This document shows, one piece after another, positions 18,354 to 28,295 of a stretch of DNA of 64,000 bases. The DNA is from Corynebacterium sp. SCR221107 (GTDB lineage Bacteria > Actinomycetota > Actinomycetes > Mycobacteriales > Mycobacteriaceae). Below the pieces are notes generated by a model. It was given only the letters and a program-made list of their open reading frames with translations, was not told the origin of the DNA and did not search any database. The stretch covers positions 2,914,001-2,978,000 of the forward strand of contig NZ_CP115670.1 of assembly GCF_027886475.1 (NCBI RefSeq), read 5' to 3'. The number at the start of each line of letters is the position of its first letter. Positions within the stretch are counted from its first letter, which is position 1. The position numbers and the translations under genes are program-made.

Positions 18354-19250
18354 ATGCACGTAATTCACAAAGACGACCACGTCTTGTCCATGTCTCCAGA
18401 ACATCCTGCAAAAGCAATTGCCAAAAGCGGAGAACGTCTTCTGGTTCATACCATGGACTGCTTTTCAGACTCGATTGTCGATGAAAGTCAACTTTTCAGC
18501 TCAGTCGGATGGGAATGTATCAACCCTGCAACAGGGCCAATTGCCATTGAGGGGGCCGAGCCTGGGGATACTTTAAAAGTTGAGGTCCTTAGCATCAAGG
18601 TGGGATCAGTCGGAACAATGACATCGCACCCCGATTTTGGAGCCCTTCCGGGAACGGTAGAAGAACGTACCCGCAAGATCAAAGTAATTAATGAAGTCAT
18701 TCAATTTGACGACCGATACAAATTCCCATGTCGCCCCATGATCGGCGTCATTGGCACCGCTCCACAAGTTGATACCGTTCCAACTGGCGAACCCCGTGAA
18801 CATGGCGGCAACATGGATACGAAAGAAATAGTTGCTGGATCGACTTTGTATTTGCCCGTCAATGTCGAAGGCGCAAATCTAGCCCTAGGGGATGTACACG
18901 CCATTATGGGCGATGGTGAGGTTGCAGTTTGTGGCCTAGAGATTGCGGCAGAAGTAGAAATTGAGGTCTCTCTAATTAAGGGACAACCACTTCCTTTGCC
19001 CTTCCTAGTATCCGGAGATAGCGCATACACAATTGCATCAGATCGCAACCTTCACACCGCTGTGCAAGAATCTGTTCGCATGATGAGAGACTGGATTTCG
19101 TCCAATTCAACTTTGGATCCCACAGATACCCTGCTTCTCTTATCACTAAGAGGGGACACCCAAATCAGCCAAATCGTCGACCCACAGATGACAGCTCGTT
19201 TCAGAGTCCCACTTGACCTCATCGGGGCATATAACATCGAGTTGCCTTAG
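18354..19250 (+). CDS. Acetamidase/formamidase family protein
   Basis: This 298-aa cytoplasmic amidase of the FmdA/AmdA family should hydrolyse short amides to a carboxylate and ammonia. Family features are PATGPIAIEGAEPGDTLKVEVL, MIGVIGTAP, the glycine-rich HGGNMD block and LALGDVHAIMGDGEVAVCGLE. GGAG precedes the ATG. It ends 3 bases from the convergent GntR gene and lies in an AT-richer group with an iminopeptidase-like hydrolase and an APC permease, so it may act on amides of imported amino compounds. The substrate is not determined. Confidence 0.88.
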   Translation: MHVIHKDDHVLSMSPEHPAKAIAKSGERLLVHTMDCFSDSIVDESQLFSSVGWECINPATGPIAIEGAEPGDTLKVEVLSIKVGSVGTMTSHPDFGALPGTVEERTRKIKVINEVIQFDDRYKFPCRPMIGVIGTAPQVDTVPTGEPREHGGNMDTKEIVAGSTLYLPVNVEGANLALGDVHAIMGDGEVAVCGLEIAAEVEIEVSLIKGQPLPLPFLVSGDSAYTIASDRNLHTAVQESVRMMRDWISSNSTLDPTDTLLLLSLRGDTQISQIVDPQMTARFRVPLDLIGAYNIELP

Positions 19251-19253
19251 AAA

Positions 19254-20003
19254 TTAACACTCACATTCAGTGCTCGAGCGAACTGCCCGGGCACTTTTTT
19301 CTGCATATCTTCGTGCCGATTCGATCATCTCTAGGTCAATTTGGGCATGAACTTGAGCCAATCTCGAGGCCTCCACCGTCATCTTCTGCCTGATCAGGTC
19401 AAGTAGCCTTCTATGATCCTGCAAGGCACGAGCCTCCATTCTGGCATGTTCCTCTCCAATCCCCCAAGGATGATGCGGCGCCGAAAGGCTTACCCGCTGC
19501 TCAAGAAACATCAAGGCATCCGTCAGCGCAGGAACATGAGCAGCTTCGCAAATCGCCATATGGAAATTGGAGTCAGCAATCTGTTTGGCACGACCAGACT
19601 CGGCAGACTCAAATTCCGATAACCGCAGTTCCAGCAGTCGAAGGTCCTCAAAATTACGATTCTCAGCCGCAGCCTCACAGATCGCACCTTGGATTCGAGA
19701 GGCACCATCAATAGCTGCCTTTATTTCTGCAAACCTCTCTCGAAGGGCCCTGGCAGCAGCCGTATCGTCTACACGATTCGTAGTGACAAAGTACCCACCT
19801 CCCCGTCCAACTCGCACTTCCAGCAGACCCGCCGAGCTAATCTCTTGCAGAGCAGTGCGCATAGTTACCCGAGACACCGACAGCCTCTGAGCTAGCTCTC
19901 TTTCCGCCGGCAATCGCGTCCCCGGCAAATACTCACCCACGAGAAGTGCGCTGAGTAACCGATCTCGCACTTCATCGGAACGAGTTCCTGCTTGAATTCG
20001 CAT
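19254..20003 (-). CDS. GntR/FadR-family regulator
   Basis: This 249-aa regulator has an N-terminal winged helix (GTRLPAERELAQRLSVSRVTMRTALQEI, about residues 28-56) and a C-terminal helical FCD domain (DSNFHMAICEAAHVPAL). It sits between the amidase and hydrolase/permease genes, reading opposite to both. It is therefore the obvious candidate to control the group. AGGTAT-type elements before both the amidase (about 18319) and the hydrolase (about 20131) are possible operators. The effector is unknown. Confidence 0.85.
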   Translation of the reverse strand: MRIQAGTRSDEVRDRLLSALLVGEYLPGTRLPAERELAQRLSVSRVTMRTALQEISSAGLLEVRVGRGGGYFVTTNRVDDTAAARALRERFAEIKAAIDGASRIQGAICEAAAENRNFEDLRLLELRLSEFESAESGRAKQIADSNFHMAICEAAHVPALTDALMFLEQRVSLSAPHHPWGIGEEHARMEARALQDHRRLLDLIRQKMTVEASRLAQVHAQIDLEMIESARRYAEKSARAVRSSTECEC

Positions 20004-20174
20004 TCCTCAAGCTTTCTTCTGAAACGACCTAGACAATCAACTTGAGGATACATTCCCTACCCCTCATAGCCCCATTTCCCTCAAACCTATTGCTTAATAG
20101 AAATATGGACGGTATAAAAGGTATTGCGGCTATTCCTTTAACGAACTTCCCAGTTCAGAAAGTGAGGCTTCCGA

Positions 20175-21080
20175 ATGTCTAATGTCGTAGAACGACAAAT
20201 TCCCTTCGCCAATGGTTTCACCTGGGTGCGCATCACAGAGCCAGCGAATCCCACTGAAACCGCGTTGCCGCTAATCGTTCTTCATGGCGGCCCTGGCTTT
20301 TGCCATAACTACCTTCGTCCTCTCGAAGAACTCGCCGATTTAACAGGCCGAACAATCATTCACTATGATCAGTACGGTTGTGGAAACTCGACTCATGAAC
20401 CGGACACATCAGCCGATTTTTGGACACCTGCATTATTTGTTGAGGAGTTTGAAAACCTGGTCACGTCGCTAGGCATCAATAGTGCGCATATTCTAGGCCA
20501 ATCATGGGGAGGAATGCTTGCCGCAGAACTTGGCGTACGAAAACTTCCGGTAATAAAGTCGCTCATGATTTGCAATTCACCAGCCTCGATGCAGCTTTGG
20601 TCCCGAGCAGCCGACGAACTACGTTCTCATCTTCCTAGCGAAATCCAAGATACGCTCGCCAAGTACGAGGCAGCAGAGGATTATGACAACTCAGAATATG
20701 TCGAAGCTGCAGAGTATTACGACAGTCAGCATGTGATTCGGATCCCGGGAGGTCACCCTGCCTATGAGGAGTCCAAAAGGCAGGTTGAAAAAGATCCCAC
20801 TGTATATCACACAATGAATGGTCCAAATGAATTCCACGTAGTTGGAACCTTGAAGAATTGGTCAATTATAGATCGGCTGCCTCAGATTAGTGTGCCAACC
20901 CTCGTTCTAGCAGGCGAGTTTGACGAGGCACAACCTATTGTGTGGCGACCTTTTGTGGAACGAATTCCAAAGGTTGAATCCGTGGTAATCGAGGGAGCTA
21001 GTCATGCTTCTCACCTAGAAAAACCAGACCAGTTTAACGAAATTGTCTCCCGATTCATGTCGGATCATGATCTTTCTTGA
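20175..21080 (+). CDS. Proline iminopeptidase-like alpha/beta hydrolase
   Basis: A 301-aa alpha/beta hydrolase of peptidase family S33. HGGPG (residues 38-42) forms the oxyanion pocket. The nucleophile is Ser110 in LGQSWGG; the acid is in VLAGEFDEAQP and the histidine in EGASHASHLEKP. Family members release N-terminal residues from peptides or hydrolyse amino-acid amides. AAAGTGAGG precedes the ATG. The APC permease follows with a 11-base gap, so uptake and hydrolysis of a peptide or amino amide is a reasonable joint role, with the nearby amidase completing the set. Confidence 0.85.
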   Translation: MSNVVERQIPFANGFTWVRITEPANPTETALPLIVLHGGPGFCHNYLRPLEELADLTGRTIIHYDQYGCGNSTHEPDTSADFWTPALFVEEFENLVTSLGINSAHILGQSWGGMLAAELGVRKLPVIKSLMICNSPASMQLWSRAADELRSHLPSEIQDTLAKYEAAEDYDNSEYVEAAEYYDSQHVIRIPGGHPAYEESKRQVEKDPTVYHTMNGPNEFHVVGTLKNWSIIDRLPQISVPTLVLAGEFDEAQPIVWRPFVERIPKVESVVIEGASHASHLEKPDQFNEIVSRFMSDHDLS

Positions 21081-21091
21081 GAGAGGTTCTC

Positions 21092-22489
21092 ATGTCAGAA
21101 ATGCTATCTGCTGAAAAGGCCACCGCACAGTTAGAAGAGTTCGGATATAAGCAGGAACTTTCTCGAACTGTTTCTACGTTTGACCTCGTTGTTTACGGCC
21201 TTGTATTTATGGTTCCAATTGCTCCTTGGGCCATTTTTGGCACTGTCTACAACGAGTCAAAAGGTATGGTTCCACTTGTCTACCTCATCGGCGTGATCGC
21301 GATGATCTTCACCGCCTTAAGCTATTCACAAATGGCGAAGGCATTTCCTCTCGCCGGAGGTGTATTCAGTTACGTCGGTCGCGGCATCAACCCAAGCATT
21401 GGCTTCTTTGCAGGTTGGCTCATGCTGTTGGACTATCTTCTAATTCCGACATTGCTTTACATCATGGCCTCGGAATCTATGGTGGGACTGTTCCCGGGAA
21501 CACCACGATGGATGTGGGGCTTGGTCTTTGTCATACTCAACGTATCGGTGAATCTCATGGGCGTTTCTTCCCTCAAGATTATGAACCGCATCTTCCTTGT
21601 AATGGAGCTATGTTTCGTCATTGCCTTTTTTGCCATCGCGATCATTGGACTCTCCGGAAACAAACTTCCCGAAGCTCACTGGTCTATGGATCCGATCTGG
21701 AACAGCGACTACGTAACTCCATCCCTGCTAGCAGCTGCACTTTCCATTGCGGTCCTGAGCTTTCTAGGATTTGACGGCATTTCTACCCTTGCCGAAGAAA
21801 CCACAAGTGGTTCAAAGGCTCCGGGCAAGGCTATGATCATCGGTCTTATCACCGTCGCAGCCCTTTTCATTTCCCAAACTTGGTTAGCTTCGATGCTTGC
21901 CGGTAACTTCCACGAGGTACCAGAAGACAAAGTCGGAAACTATTTCTTCGATCTAGTTCAACAAGTTGCTGGAACTGGCGTTGTTAATGCCTTCTTCGTC
22001 TGCAACGTCCTGGCCGTAGGTATTGCAAACTCTATGGCGGCTCAAGCTGCAACATCACGACTCCTGTTCTCAATGGCTCGTGATAAGCAGATCCCAACCT
22101 ATTTGCGACACATCAATTCTAAAAAGGTTCCAAGTTATGCCATCCTTACGGTGGGTGCGCTCTCGGCTGTTTTAGTTGTCGCTTTTGCTGGCCAAATTGA
22201 CACAATGAGTTCAATGGTTAATTTTGGTGCTCTCGCTTCTTTCTCGCTCCTCCATATCGCCGTCATTTGGTATTACCTTAAGACAAAACAGTCCAGGAAC
22301 TTCATTTCTCACCTGGTATTACCACTCATTGGTTTCTGCATTATTTTTTACGTGCTAATCAATGCAGGGGTTGAGGCACATGTAGCTGGCGGTGCATGGT
22401 TCCTGGTAGGTTGTGGCGTATTTGCTTACAACAAGCTCAAGGGCAATTCGATTGAGATTCGCGGGGAAAACGAATCGGTCGATTTCTAG
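21092..22489 (+). CDS. APC-family amino acid permease
   Basis: A 465-aa permease with about 12 hydrophobic segments and the APC patterns TFDLVVYGLVFMVPIAPW at the first helix and FLGFDGISTLAEETTSGSKAP near the middle. ATG 21092 is preferred over a TTG at 21077 because GAGAGG lies 5-10 bases before it. It is co-transcribed with the preceding hydrolase, and a long hairpin terminator follows. The substrate is likely an amino acid, amine or amide. Confidence 0.85.
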   Translation: MSEMLSAEKATAQLEEFGYKQELSRTVSTFDLVVYGLVFMVPIAPWAIFGTVYNESKGMVPLVYLIGVIAMIFTALSYSQMAKAFPLAGGVFSYVGRGINPSIGFFAGWLMLLDYLLIPTLLYIMASESMVGLFPGTPRWMWGLVFVILNVSVNLMGVSSLKIMNRIFLVMELCFVIAFFAIAIIGLSGNKLPEAHWSMDPIWNSDYVTPSLLAAALSIAVLSFLGFDGISTLAEETTSGSKAPGKAMIIGLITVAALFISQTWLASMLAGNFHEVPEDKVGNYFFDLVQQVAGTGVVNAFFVCNVLAVGIANSMAAQAATSRLLFSMARDKQIPTYLRHINSKKVPSYAILTVGALSAVLVVAFAGQIDTMSSMVNFGALASFSLLHIAVIWYYLKTKQSRNFISHLVLPLIGFCIIFYVLINAGVEAHVAGGAWFLVGCGVFAYNKLKGNSIEIRGENESVDF

Positions 22490-22564
22490 AAATAGCATTT
22501 CACCAAGCGACGATTTTCCGATATCCGACTAGATTTGAAATCGTGTGAAGATTATGAGCTTCAG

Positions 22565-22626
22565 CCCTGTGTGCCACTGACTGCTTCATAGCAGCAGTCA
22601 GTGGCACACAGGGATTACTTTTTGCT
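22565..22626 (+). terminator. Long-stem terminator after APC permease
   Basis: A perfect 21-bp stem (22565-22585 with 22593-22613, 7-base loop) is followed by ATTACTTTTTG. Confidence 0.88.
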
Positions 22627-23054
22627 AGTAAGTTTTCCTATTCACTAAAAACAGATCTAACACCTGTTAAGCAGAGTTGGCACCTAAAGCTAGAACCCAC
22701 GCAAGCCAGTGAAGACTTTAGTGAAGACCTTAGACACTTTAGACACAATGGGGCAAGCACCCGGCCTTAGCCGTCAGTAAGTTGGTGCCGGTACGTATTT
22801 AGGCCAGGTTTGACAAAAATATATCAACATTGAGTTCGTCTGCCCTTAACGAGGGTCGCAATCAGCCGTCCTCGTAGACAAATTTGGCACCTCCTTTTAG
22901 ATGCAAACAAATTTCTAAAGACCATTCCCTCTTGTGCCAGTCAATAAGCCGACCTGCGTTTACCCTCAATCTGTACACACACCCAATTAGTGTCTTTCGG
23001 CTACGCATACGTTGTTAGATGGGTTTGGATGCAGGGCTGTCAATTCAAGCGGAA

Positions 23055-23094
23055 AAAGGCGGTCCCCGCATCTTTGCAGGGACCGCCTTTGTTG
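23055..23094. terminator. Hairpin, probable terminator
   Basis: A perfect 12-bp stem, AAAGGCGGTCCC / GGGACCGCCTTT, with a 12-base loop. It is flanked by A and T runs, so it could work in both directions. No adjacent intact gene explains it, so it is probably a relic of a lost gene. Confidence 0.7.
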
Positions 23095-23178
23095 GGGAGT
23101 TATCTTCCCGTTAGCACTTCGCGGATGGCAGAGGAGTTTTGCGCAATGCGCACTATAGAAACTATTAATTCGAGATAG

Positions 23179-23514
23179 ATTCGGATCAGCATCATCACCA
23201 AAGACGATGCCGGTCGTGGAATTGAAACTGTAAGAAGAAAGCAAGGCCTGCTCGTTCACGAGCCAGCTCTTGCAGACCTCTCTGATGTCGACCGCACCTT
23301 CTTGCTGTATATGGCTCAAGACGATGGGCCGTCGAAGATCTCGGATATCGCCGAACGCTTCGGCAAGCAGGGCAGCTACGTCGGCAATTACCGCCGCCGC
23401 CTCATTGACGCCGAGATGATTACCCCAACCGCCCGCGGCGAGGTCACGTTCACCCTGCCGTATCTCAGGGATTACCTGCGCGAACACGCTGCCAGCCCCG
23501 TTGCCGATGTCTGA
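23179..23514 (+). pseudogene. C-terminal remnant of an ATP-binding (AAA) protein
   Basis: An open frame from 23179 (just after an in-frame TAG) encodes about 111 residues ending in a winged-helix-like segment: DRTFLLYMAQDDGPSKIS, then ERFGKQGSYVGNYRRRLIDA, then PYLRDYLREHA. This resembles the C-terminal tail of actinobacterial AAA-type ATP-binding proteins found with mobile DNA. The P-loop part and a proper start are missing, so it is a truncated relic. The family assignment is from memory of similar tails and is moderate. Confidence 0.5.
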
Positions 23515-24005
23515 TACTGCCAAGCCGGGAATGAACCCAGCTCAACCGCACACCCGCCGACGGCGGGCATCGAAGAAATGCGTGAAAAGCGGCGGAGTAA
23601 GAACCGCTTTAGCCGGTACTAGAAGGCCATAGGGGCCAAGAGAATTCCCCCACTCATAGTGGTGATTTAACCGAGCCTTCTTGGTTGCACCACCCAGTGG
23701 GTAGGCAACGGAGCGTCGAGGCCATTCAGCCGGATTCTACTTCCACTTTTTGAATTTAACGATTGACCTATAGAAACTCATTGGTTTAAGCTTTGTGCTG
23801 ATCACCGTATGTTGGTCGATCGCAGAATCTTTTTATCAATACCTTTTCATAACTCACAAGCGGGCCGGCACCACGCGCGAAGCGTCGCCCTGCCACCGCA
23901 TCGTGAATTCCCTTGCGCACCCCAGGGCGTGCGAAGCCACAAGACTGCACGGGACTTCCGCCGAGGGGCCGCAAGAACAACAAATCAATGAAGGAGTGGG
24001 GAGAA
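23515..24005. other. Intergenic region, small hairpin only
   Basis: A short stem CCCGCCG-A-CGGCGGG is at about 23555-23569, and an imperfect AAGCGG / CCGCTT pair follows. No gene is supported before the permease ribosome site (GGAGTGGGGAG, ending 3 bases before 24006). Confidence 0.5.
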
Positions 24006-25433
24006 ATGGCTATTCTTGCCCCGAACGTATCCACGCGCGCCGCCGAGCCGGGCGAGAACACCCAGCTTTCGGCCGGAACCTTGGGCGTGGGCTCGATCGT
24101 TTTCATGGTCATCGCCGCCGCGGCACCGCTGACCAACATCGGGGCGGTGGTTCCGCTGGGGATCATCAGCGGCAACGGGGCCGGTTTCCCGGCCATGTAC
24201 GCGATCAGCGCACTGATCCTCCTGGTCTTTTCGGTGGGCCTGACCACAATGGCCCGGCGCATTAGCGAGCCCGGGGCATTCTTTTCCTACGTGGAGGCAT
24301 CCATGGGGCGTCGGCTCGGAATGAGCACGGCCTACCTTGCCATCTTGACCTACACCGCCGTGCAGTACGCGGTCTACACCTATCTTGGATCCCAGCTTTC
24401 CCACTTGGCATCGATGATCGGGATTGACCTGCCCTGGTGGGTCTTTACCGTGCTCATGGTCGCCGTCGTGGGAACCCTGGGGTATCGGCACATCGAGCTC
24501 AGCTCCAAGGCATTGGGCGTTGCCCTCATCGGCGAAATCGGTATCACGCTGGTCATCGTCGCAGGCATCGTACTCAAAGGCGGTGCCGAAGGGCTGAGCA
24601 TGACCTCCTTCGAGCCCTCGACGATTCTTTCCGGCACGCCCGGCGTGGGCCTCATGCTGGCGTTCGCCTGCTTCATCGGCTTCGAGTCCACCACGGTCTT
24701 CCGCAGCGAGGCCAAAGACGCGGACACGACCATCCCGCGGGCAACTTTCGTCGCGGTCAGCGTGATCGGTGTGTTCTACACGCTGTCGGCCTGGGCGATC
24801 GTCGAGGCCTGGGGACCGAACCACGTCGCCGAGGTGGCCGCGGCCGACCCGGAGGCAATGGTGATCACCACCGCCGTGGACTACGCGGGCCCCTGGGCCG
24901 GAGTTGTGGTACAGATCCTGCTGCTGACCAGCCTTTTTGCAGCCGCGCTATCCTTCCACAATGTGATCTCACGCTACCAGCACGCCGTGGCACGCAAGGG
25001 CTGCTTGCCCGGCCCCATCGCGCTTATTCACTACCGCCACCACTCGCCGCATAACTCCTCCCTGCTGCAGTCGGCGACAGTTGTGGTCCTCACGCTGGTC
25101 TGCGCCGCGCTGGGCTTCGATCCGGTCCTGGAGCTGTTTACCTGGGGCGCAGGCCTTGCCACCTTCACCATGGTGTGGCTCATGCTCGTCGTCGACGTAG
25201 CCATCCTCCTCTACTTCCGCACCCACCCCGCCGGCAAGGACAGCGCCTTCAAGCGCATCTACGCACCCTTGCTCGCACTCGCCGGCCTGGGCATCGCGGG
25301 CTACTTCATCACCACCAACCTCGTGAGCCTGGTCGGCGGCTCCATCACGGTGGCCTGGGTCCTGGGACTCTCGGCGCCGGTGGTCTTTTTCGCCGGGTGG
25401 CTCGTAGCTAAGTTCACCGAAGAGCCGGCATAG
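24006..25433 (+). CDS. APC-family amino acid permease
   Basis: A 475-aa membrane protein with about 12 hydrophobic segments. It has the APC/ethanolamine-permease-like patterns GTLGVGSIVFMVIAAAAPLT in helix 1 and CFIGFESTTVFRSEAKDADTTIPRA in the middle. The ATG at 24006 follows a strong GGAGTGGGGAGAA; a longer frame upstream is ignored. It has host-like GC content, unlike the permease at 21092, and shares a bidirectional terminator with the convergent 2-hydroxyacid dehydrogenase operon. Confidence 0.85.
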   Translation: MAILAPNVSTRAAEPGENTQLSAGTLGVGSIVFMVIAAAAPLTNIGAVVPLGIISGNGAGFPAMYAISALILLVFSVGLTTMARRISEPGAFFSYVEASMGRRLGMSTAYLAILTYTAVQYAVYTYLGSQLSHLASMIGIDLPWWVFTVLMVAVVGTLGYRHIELSSKALGVALIGEIGITLVIVAGIVLKGGAEGLSMTSFEPSTILSGTPGVGLMLAFACFIGFESTTVFRSEAKDADTTIPRATFVAVSVIGVFYTLSAWAIVEAWGPNHVAEVAAADPEAMVITTAVDYAGPWAGVVVQILLLTSLFAAALSFHNVISRYQHAVARKGCLPGPIALIHYRHHSPHNSSLLQSATVVVLTLVCAALGFDPVLELFTWGAGLATFTMVWLMLVVDVAILLYFRTHPAGKDSAFKRIYAPLLALAGLGIAGYFITTNLVSLVGGSITVAWVLGLSAPVVFFAGWLVAKFTEEPA

Positions 25434-25510
25434 AGCCCGCGTGATTTCGGGCCGCAGTCGCGTCATTGACGCACTGTGGCCTGTTTTTTTGCTTTCCGAC
25501 GATCAATGAA

Positions 25511-25535
25511 GGGCCTCCCGCTGCGCGGGAGGCCC
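25511..25535. terminator. Bidirectional terminator between convergent operons
   Basis: An 11-bp perfect stem (GGGCCTCCCGC / GCGGGAGGCCC, 3-base loop). GCTTTCCGAC (25491-25500) and GTCGGCAAGC (25565-25574) flank it as an inverted pair. Confidence 0.85.
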
Positions 25536-25583
25536 TGTGTGTAGGGGAGCGTGCCGCCTTGGCCGTCGGCAAGCGTAATGCAA

Positions 25584-26552
25584 CTACTTGAGGTAGTCGA
25601 TGATCGACAGCGCTGGCTGCTGGGCATAGAGCAGCTCGGAGGTGGTCGAGAGGAAGGCAATATGGGGCGTGAGCAGCACGTCCGGTGCGCCCGTCAGTTC
25701 GGGTGCACCCTGCGGGGGCTCGACGGCGAGGACATCGGCGACGTAGGCGCGCAGACTCCCAGCCGCAAGGGCCCTGCGGATATCGCCCTCGACCACTAAA
25801 TCGCCGCGCGATACATTGCACACAATCGTTGATGGTTGGAGCCTCGCTAGAAATGCCTCATTTACTATCCCCCTGGTCGCGGGGGTGGAGGGGACATGGA
25901 GGCTCAGCACGTCGCTGGCCGAGAGCAGCCGGGCTTCGTCCACCAGCCGCACACCCGCGGGGACACGTCCGTGCGGTGCGGCCGCGACGAAGGGATCATA
26001 GGCCACGATGTCCCTAAACAGGGGCGCCGCGAGCCGGGCGAGCTCAGCACCGATCCGGCCCAGGCCATAAAGACCCAGCGTGAGCTCGCTCAACCGGCGC
26101 GGCCGCCAAGAAAACTCCTCGGTCCAGCCACCTTTTGCTACGGTCTGCAGTCCAGGGATCAGGCCGCGTTCGGCGGCAAGGATGAGCGCGAGTGCGTGGG
26201 AGGCCACCTCCTCCGAGGCCACGCCCGCGAGGTTGAGTACGGCGATGTTGCGCCGGCGGGCAGTCTCGACATCGACCATATCGGTACCTACCGAGCAGGT
26301 GGCAATGACCTTGAGGTCCGGGAAAGCGTCCATCACCTCGGGCGTGATCCGCGCCCAACCCACGATCATGCCCACGGCCGTTTCAGCACCCGGCGATAGA
26401 GTTGGAGTGCCGGTGTGCATGGCGCCGGTGGGAAGGTCCAAGCGAAGCGTCGAATATCCGGCCCCATGAAGTGCAGCTTCGGCTGGGGCCGGATCGAGAT
26501 CAGTGATATCACTGAAGACGATCAGACCCCGGCCGGTGGGTTCCATGCTCAC
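25584..26552 (-). CDS. D-isomer-specific 2-hydroxyacid dehydrogenase
   Basis: This 322-aa NAD(P)-dependent enzyme interconverts a 2-oxo acid and its D-2-hydroxyacid. The nucleotide site is GLYGLGRIGAELARL (Gly163-Gly168). The catalytic Arg lies in NVSRGDLVVEGD and the catalytic His in LLTPHIAFLS. It is the last gene of an operon, starting 2 bases after the ABC ATPase stop, which links it to an imported amino acid or its 2-oxo acid. Glyoxylate/hydroxypyruvate reductase-like activity is the usual default; the true substrate may be the 2-oxo acid from the upstream aminotransferase. Confidence 0.85.
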   Translation of the reverse strand: MSMEPTGRGLIVFSDITDLDPAPAEAALHGAGYSTLRLDLPTGAMHTGTPTLSPGAETAVGMIVGWARITPEVMDAFPDLKVIATCSVGTDMVDVETARRRNIAVLNLAGVASEEVASHALALILAAERGLIPGLQTVAKGGWTEEFSWRPRRLSELTLGLYGLGRIGAELARLAAPLFRDIVAYDPFVAAAPHGRVPAGVRLVDEARLLSASDVLSLHVPSTPATRGIVNEAFLARLQPSTIVCNVSRGDLVVEGDIRRALAAGSLRAYVADVLAVEPPQGAPELTGAPDVLLTPHIAFLSTTSELLYAQQPALSIIDYLK

Positions 26553-26554
26553 GG

Positions 26555-27330
<776 letters not shown>

Positions 27331-27334
<4 letters not shown>

Positions 27335-28242
27335 GCTGCTTGCTCCTTTCGGGAGGGGACGAGTGCCCTTGCATAGGAAGTAAGACCCCGCTTGGTGGGC
27401 GTTAGCTGCCCCTTGCTCTTTCCGAGCCGCTTTTCTAGGTAGGCTTGGCCGACGGTGGCAACGGAGGTCAGTGCTAGGTACCAGAGGCTCGCCACGATAA
27501 ACATCTCCATGCGAGTGAAGTCGGTAGCACCGACCGCCTGTGCGCGAGTCAGCAGGTCACCAGCGCCGATCACGGATACCAGGGAGGTCTCCTTCAAGAG
27601 CGTGACCAGCTCATTACCCATCGGGGGAACGATGCTGCGCATCGCCTGCGGCAGGACGATCCGCCGCATCGCTTGACCGTCCGTCATGGACAAGGCCTCG
27701 GCCGCCTCCTGCTGACCAGAGTCAACAGAAACCAAGCCCCCGCGGATGATTTCGGATGAGTATGCGGCCTCATTCAGCGACAGCCCTAGGATCGCCGCAA
27801 ACAATGGGGTGATGAATTCCGTGGTGTTCACCGAGAAGAACACGAAATCGAGGGCCGGAAGGAACAACGCCAGGTTGAACCAGATGAGGATCTGCACCAG
27901 GATCGGCGTTCCCCTAAACAGCCACACGAAAAAGGAGGAAATCGCGACGAGAACCTTGTTTCGGGAGATACGCATAATCGCTAAGATGGTACCGCCGATT
28001 ATGCCCAAGACCATGCTCACCACAGTGAGGACCACGGTGATCCACAGGCCATTCATCAAGGTATCGAGGAACATCCTGCTTCCGATAACGTCCCACCTGA
28101 TGAGGCCATTGGCCTTAATATCAAAGGCCAGCTTGACCAGCAACAGGATGATTAGGGCGGCAGCAACAACGTTTCCATAGTGCCGGAGCGGGACGACCTC
28201 CTTTGGCTTCCACTCGGCACCTTGAGGCTTTTCGCTTGTCAT
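27331..28242 (-). CDS. Amino acid ABC transporter permease
   Basis: A 303-aa HisM/GlnP-type permease. An N-terminal extension and first helix (about residues 20-45) precede the usual permease core, with the coupling-loop motif [24 protein letters not shown] contacting the ATPase. As the only permease in the operon it probably forms a homodimer. It overlaps the ATPase start by 4 bases. Confidence 0.9.
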
Positions 28243-28295
28243 GAGAACTGACCTACCTTGATCTAATTCGGTTCCCGATCGGGAATCCGGCTGAT

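Larger units (their letters stand above)
22490..23178. other. Gene-free region with two hairpins
   Basis: It contains the permease terminator (22565-22613) and a second hairpin (23055-23090). The stretch between has only short imperfect repeats (GTGAAGAC-TTA near 22710-22735) and no supportable gene. Confidence 0.6.

Noticed and set aside
23302..23514. 70-residue gene from a TTG start
   Set aside because: The homologous-looking frame extends upstream to 23179 without a start, so this is a piece of a truncated gene, not a small intact one.
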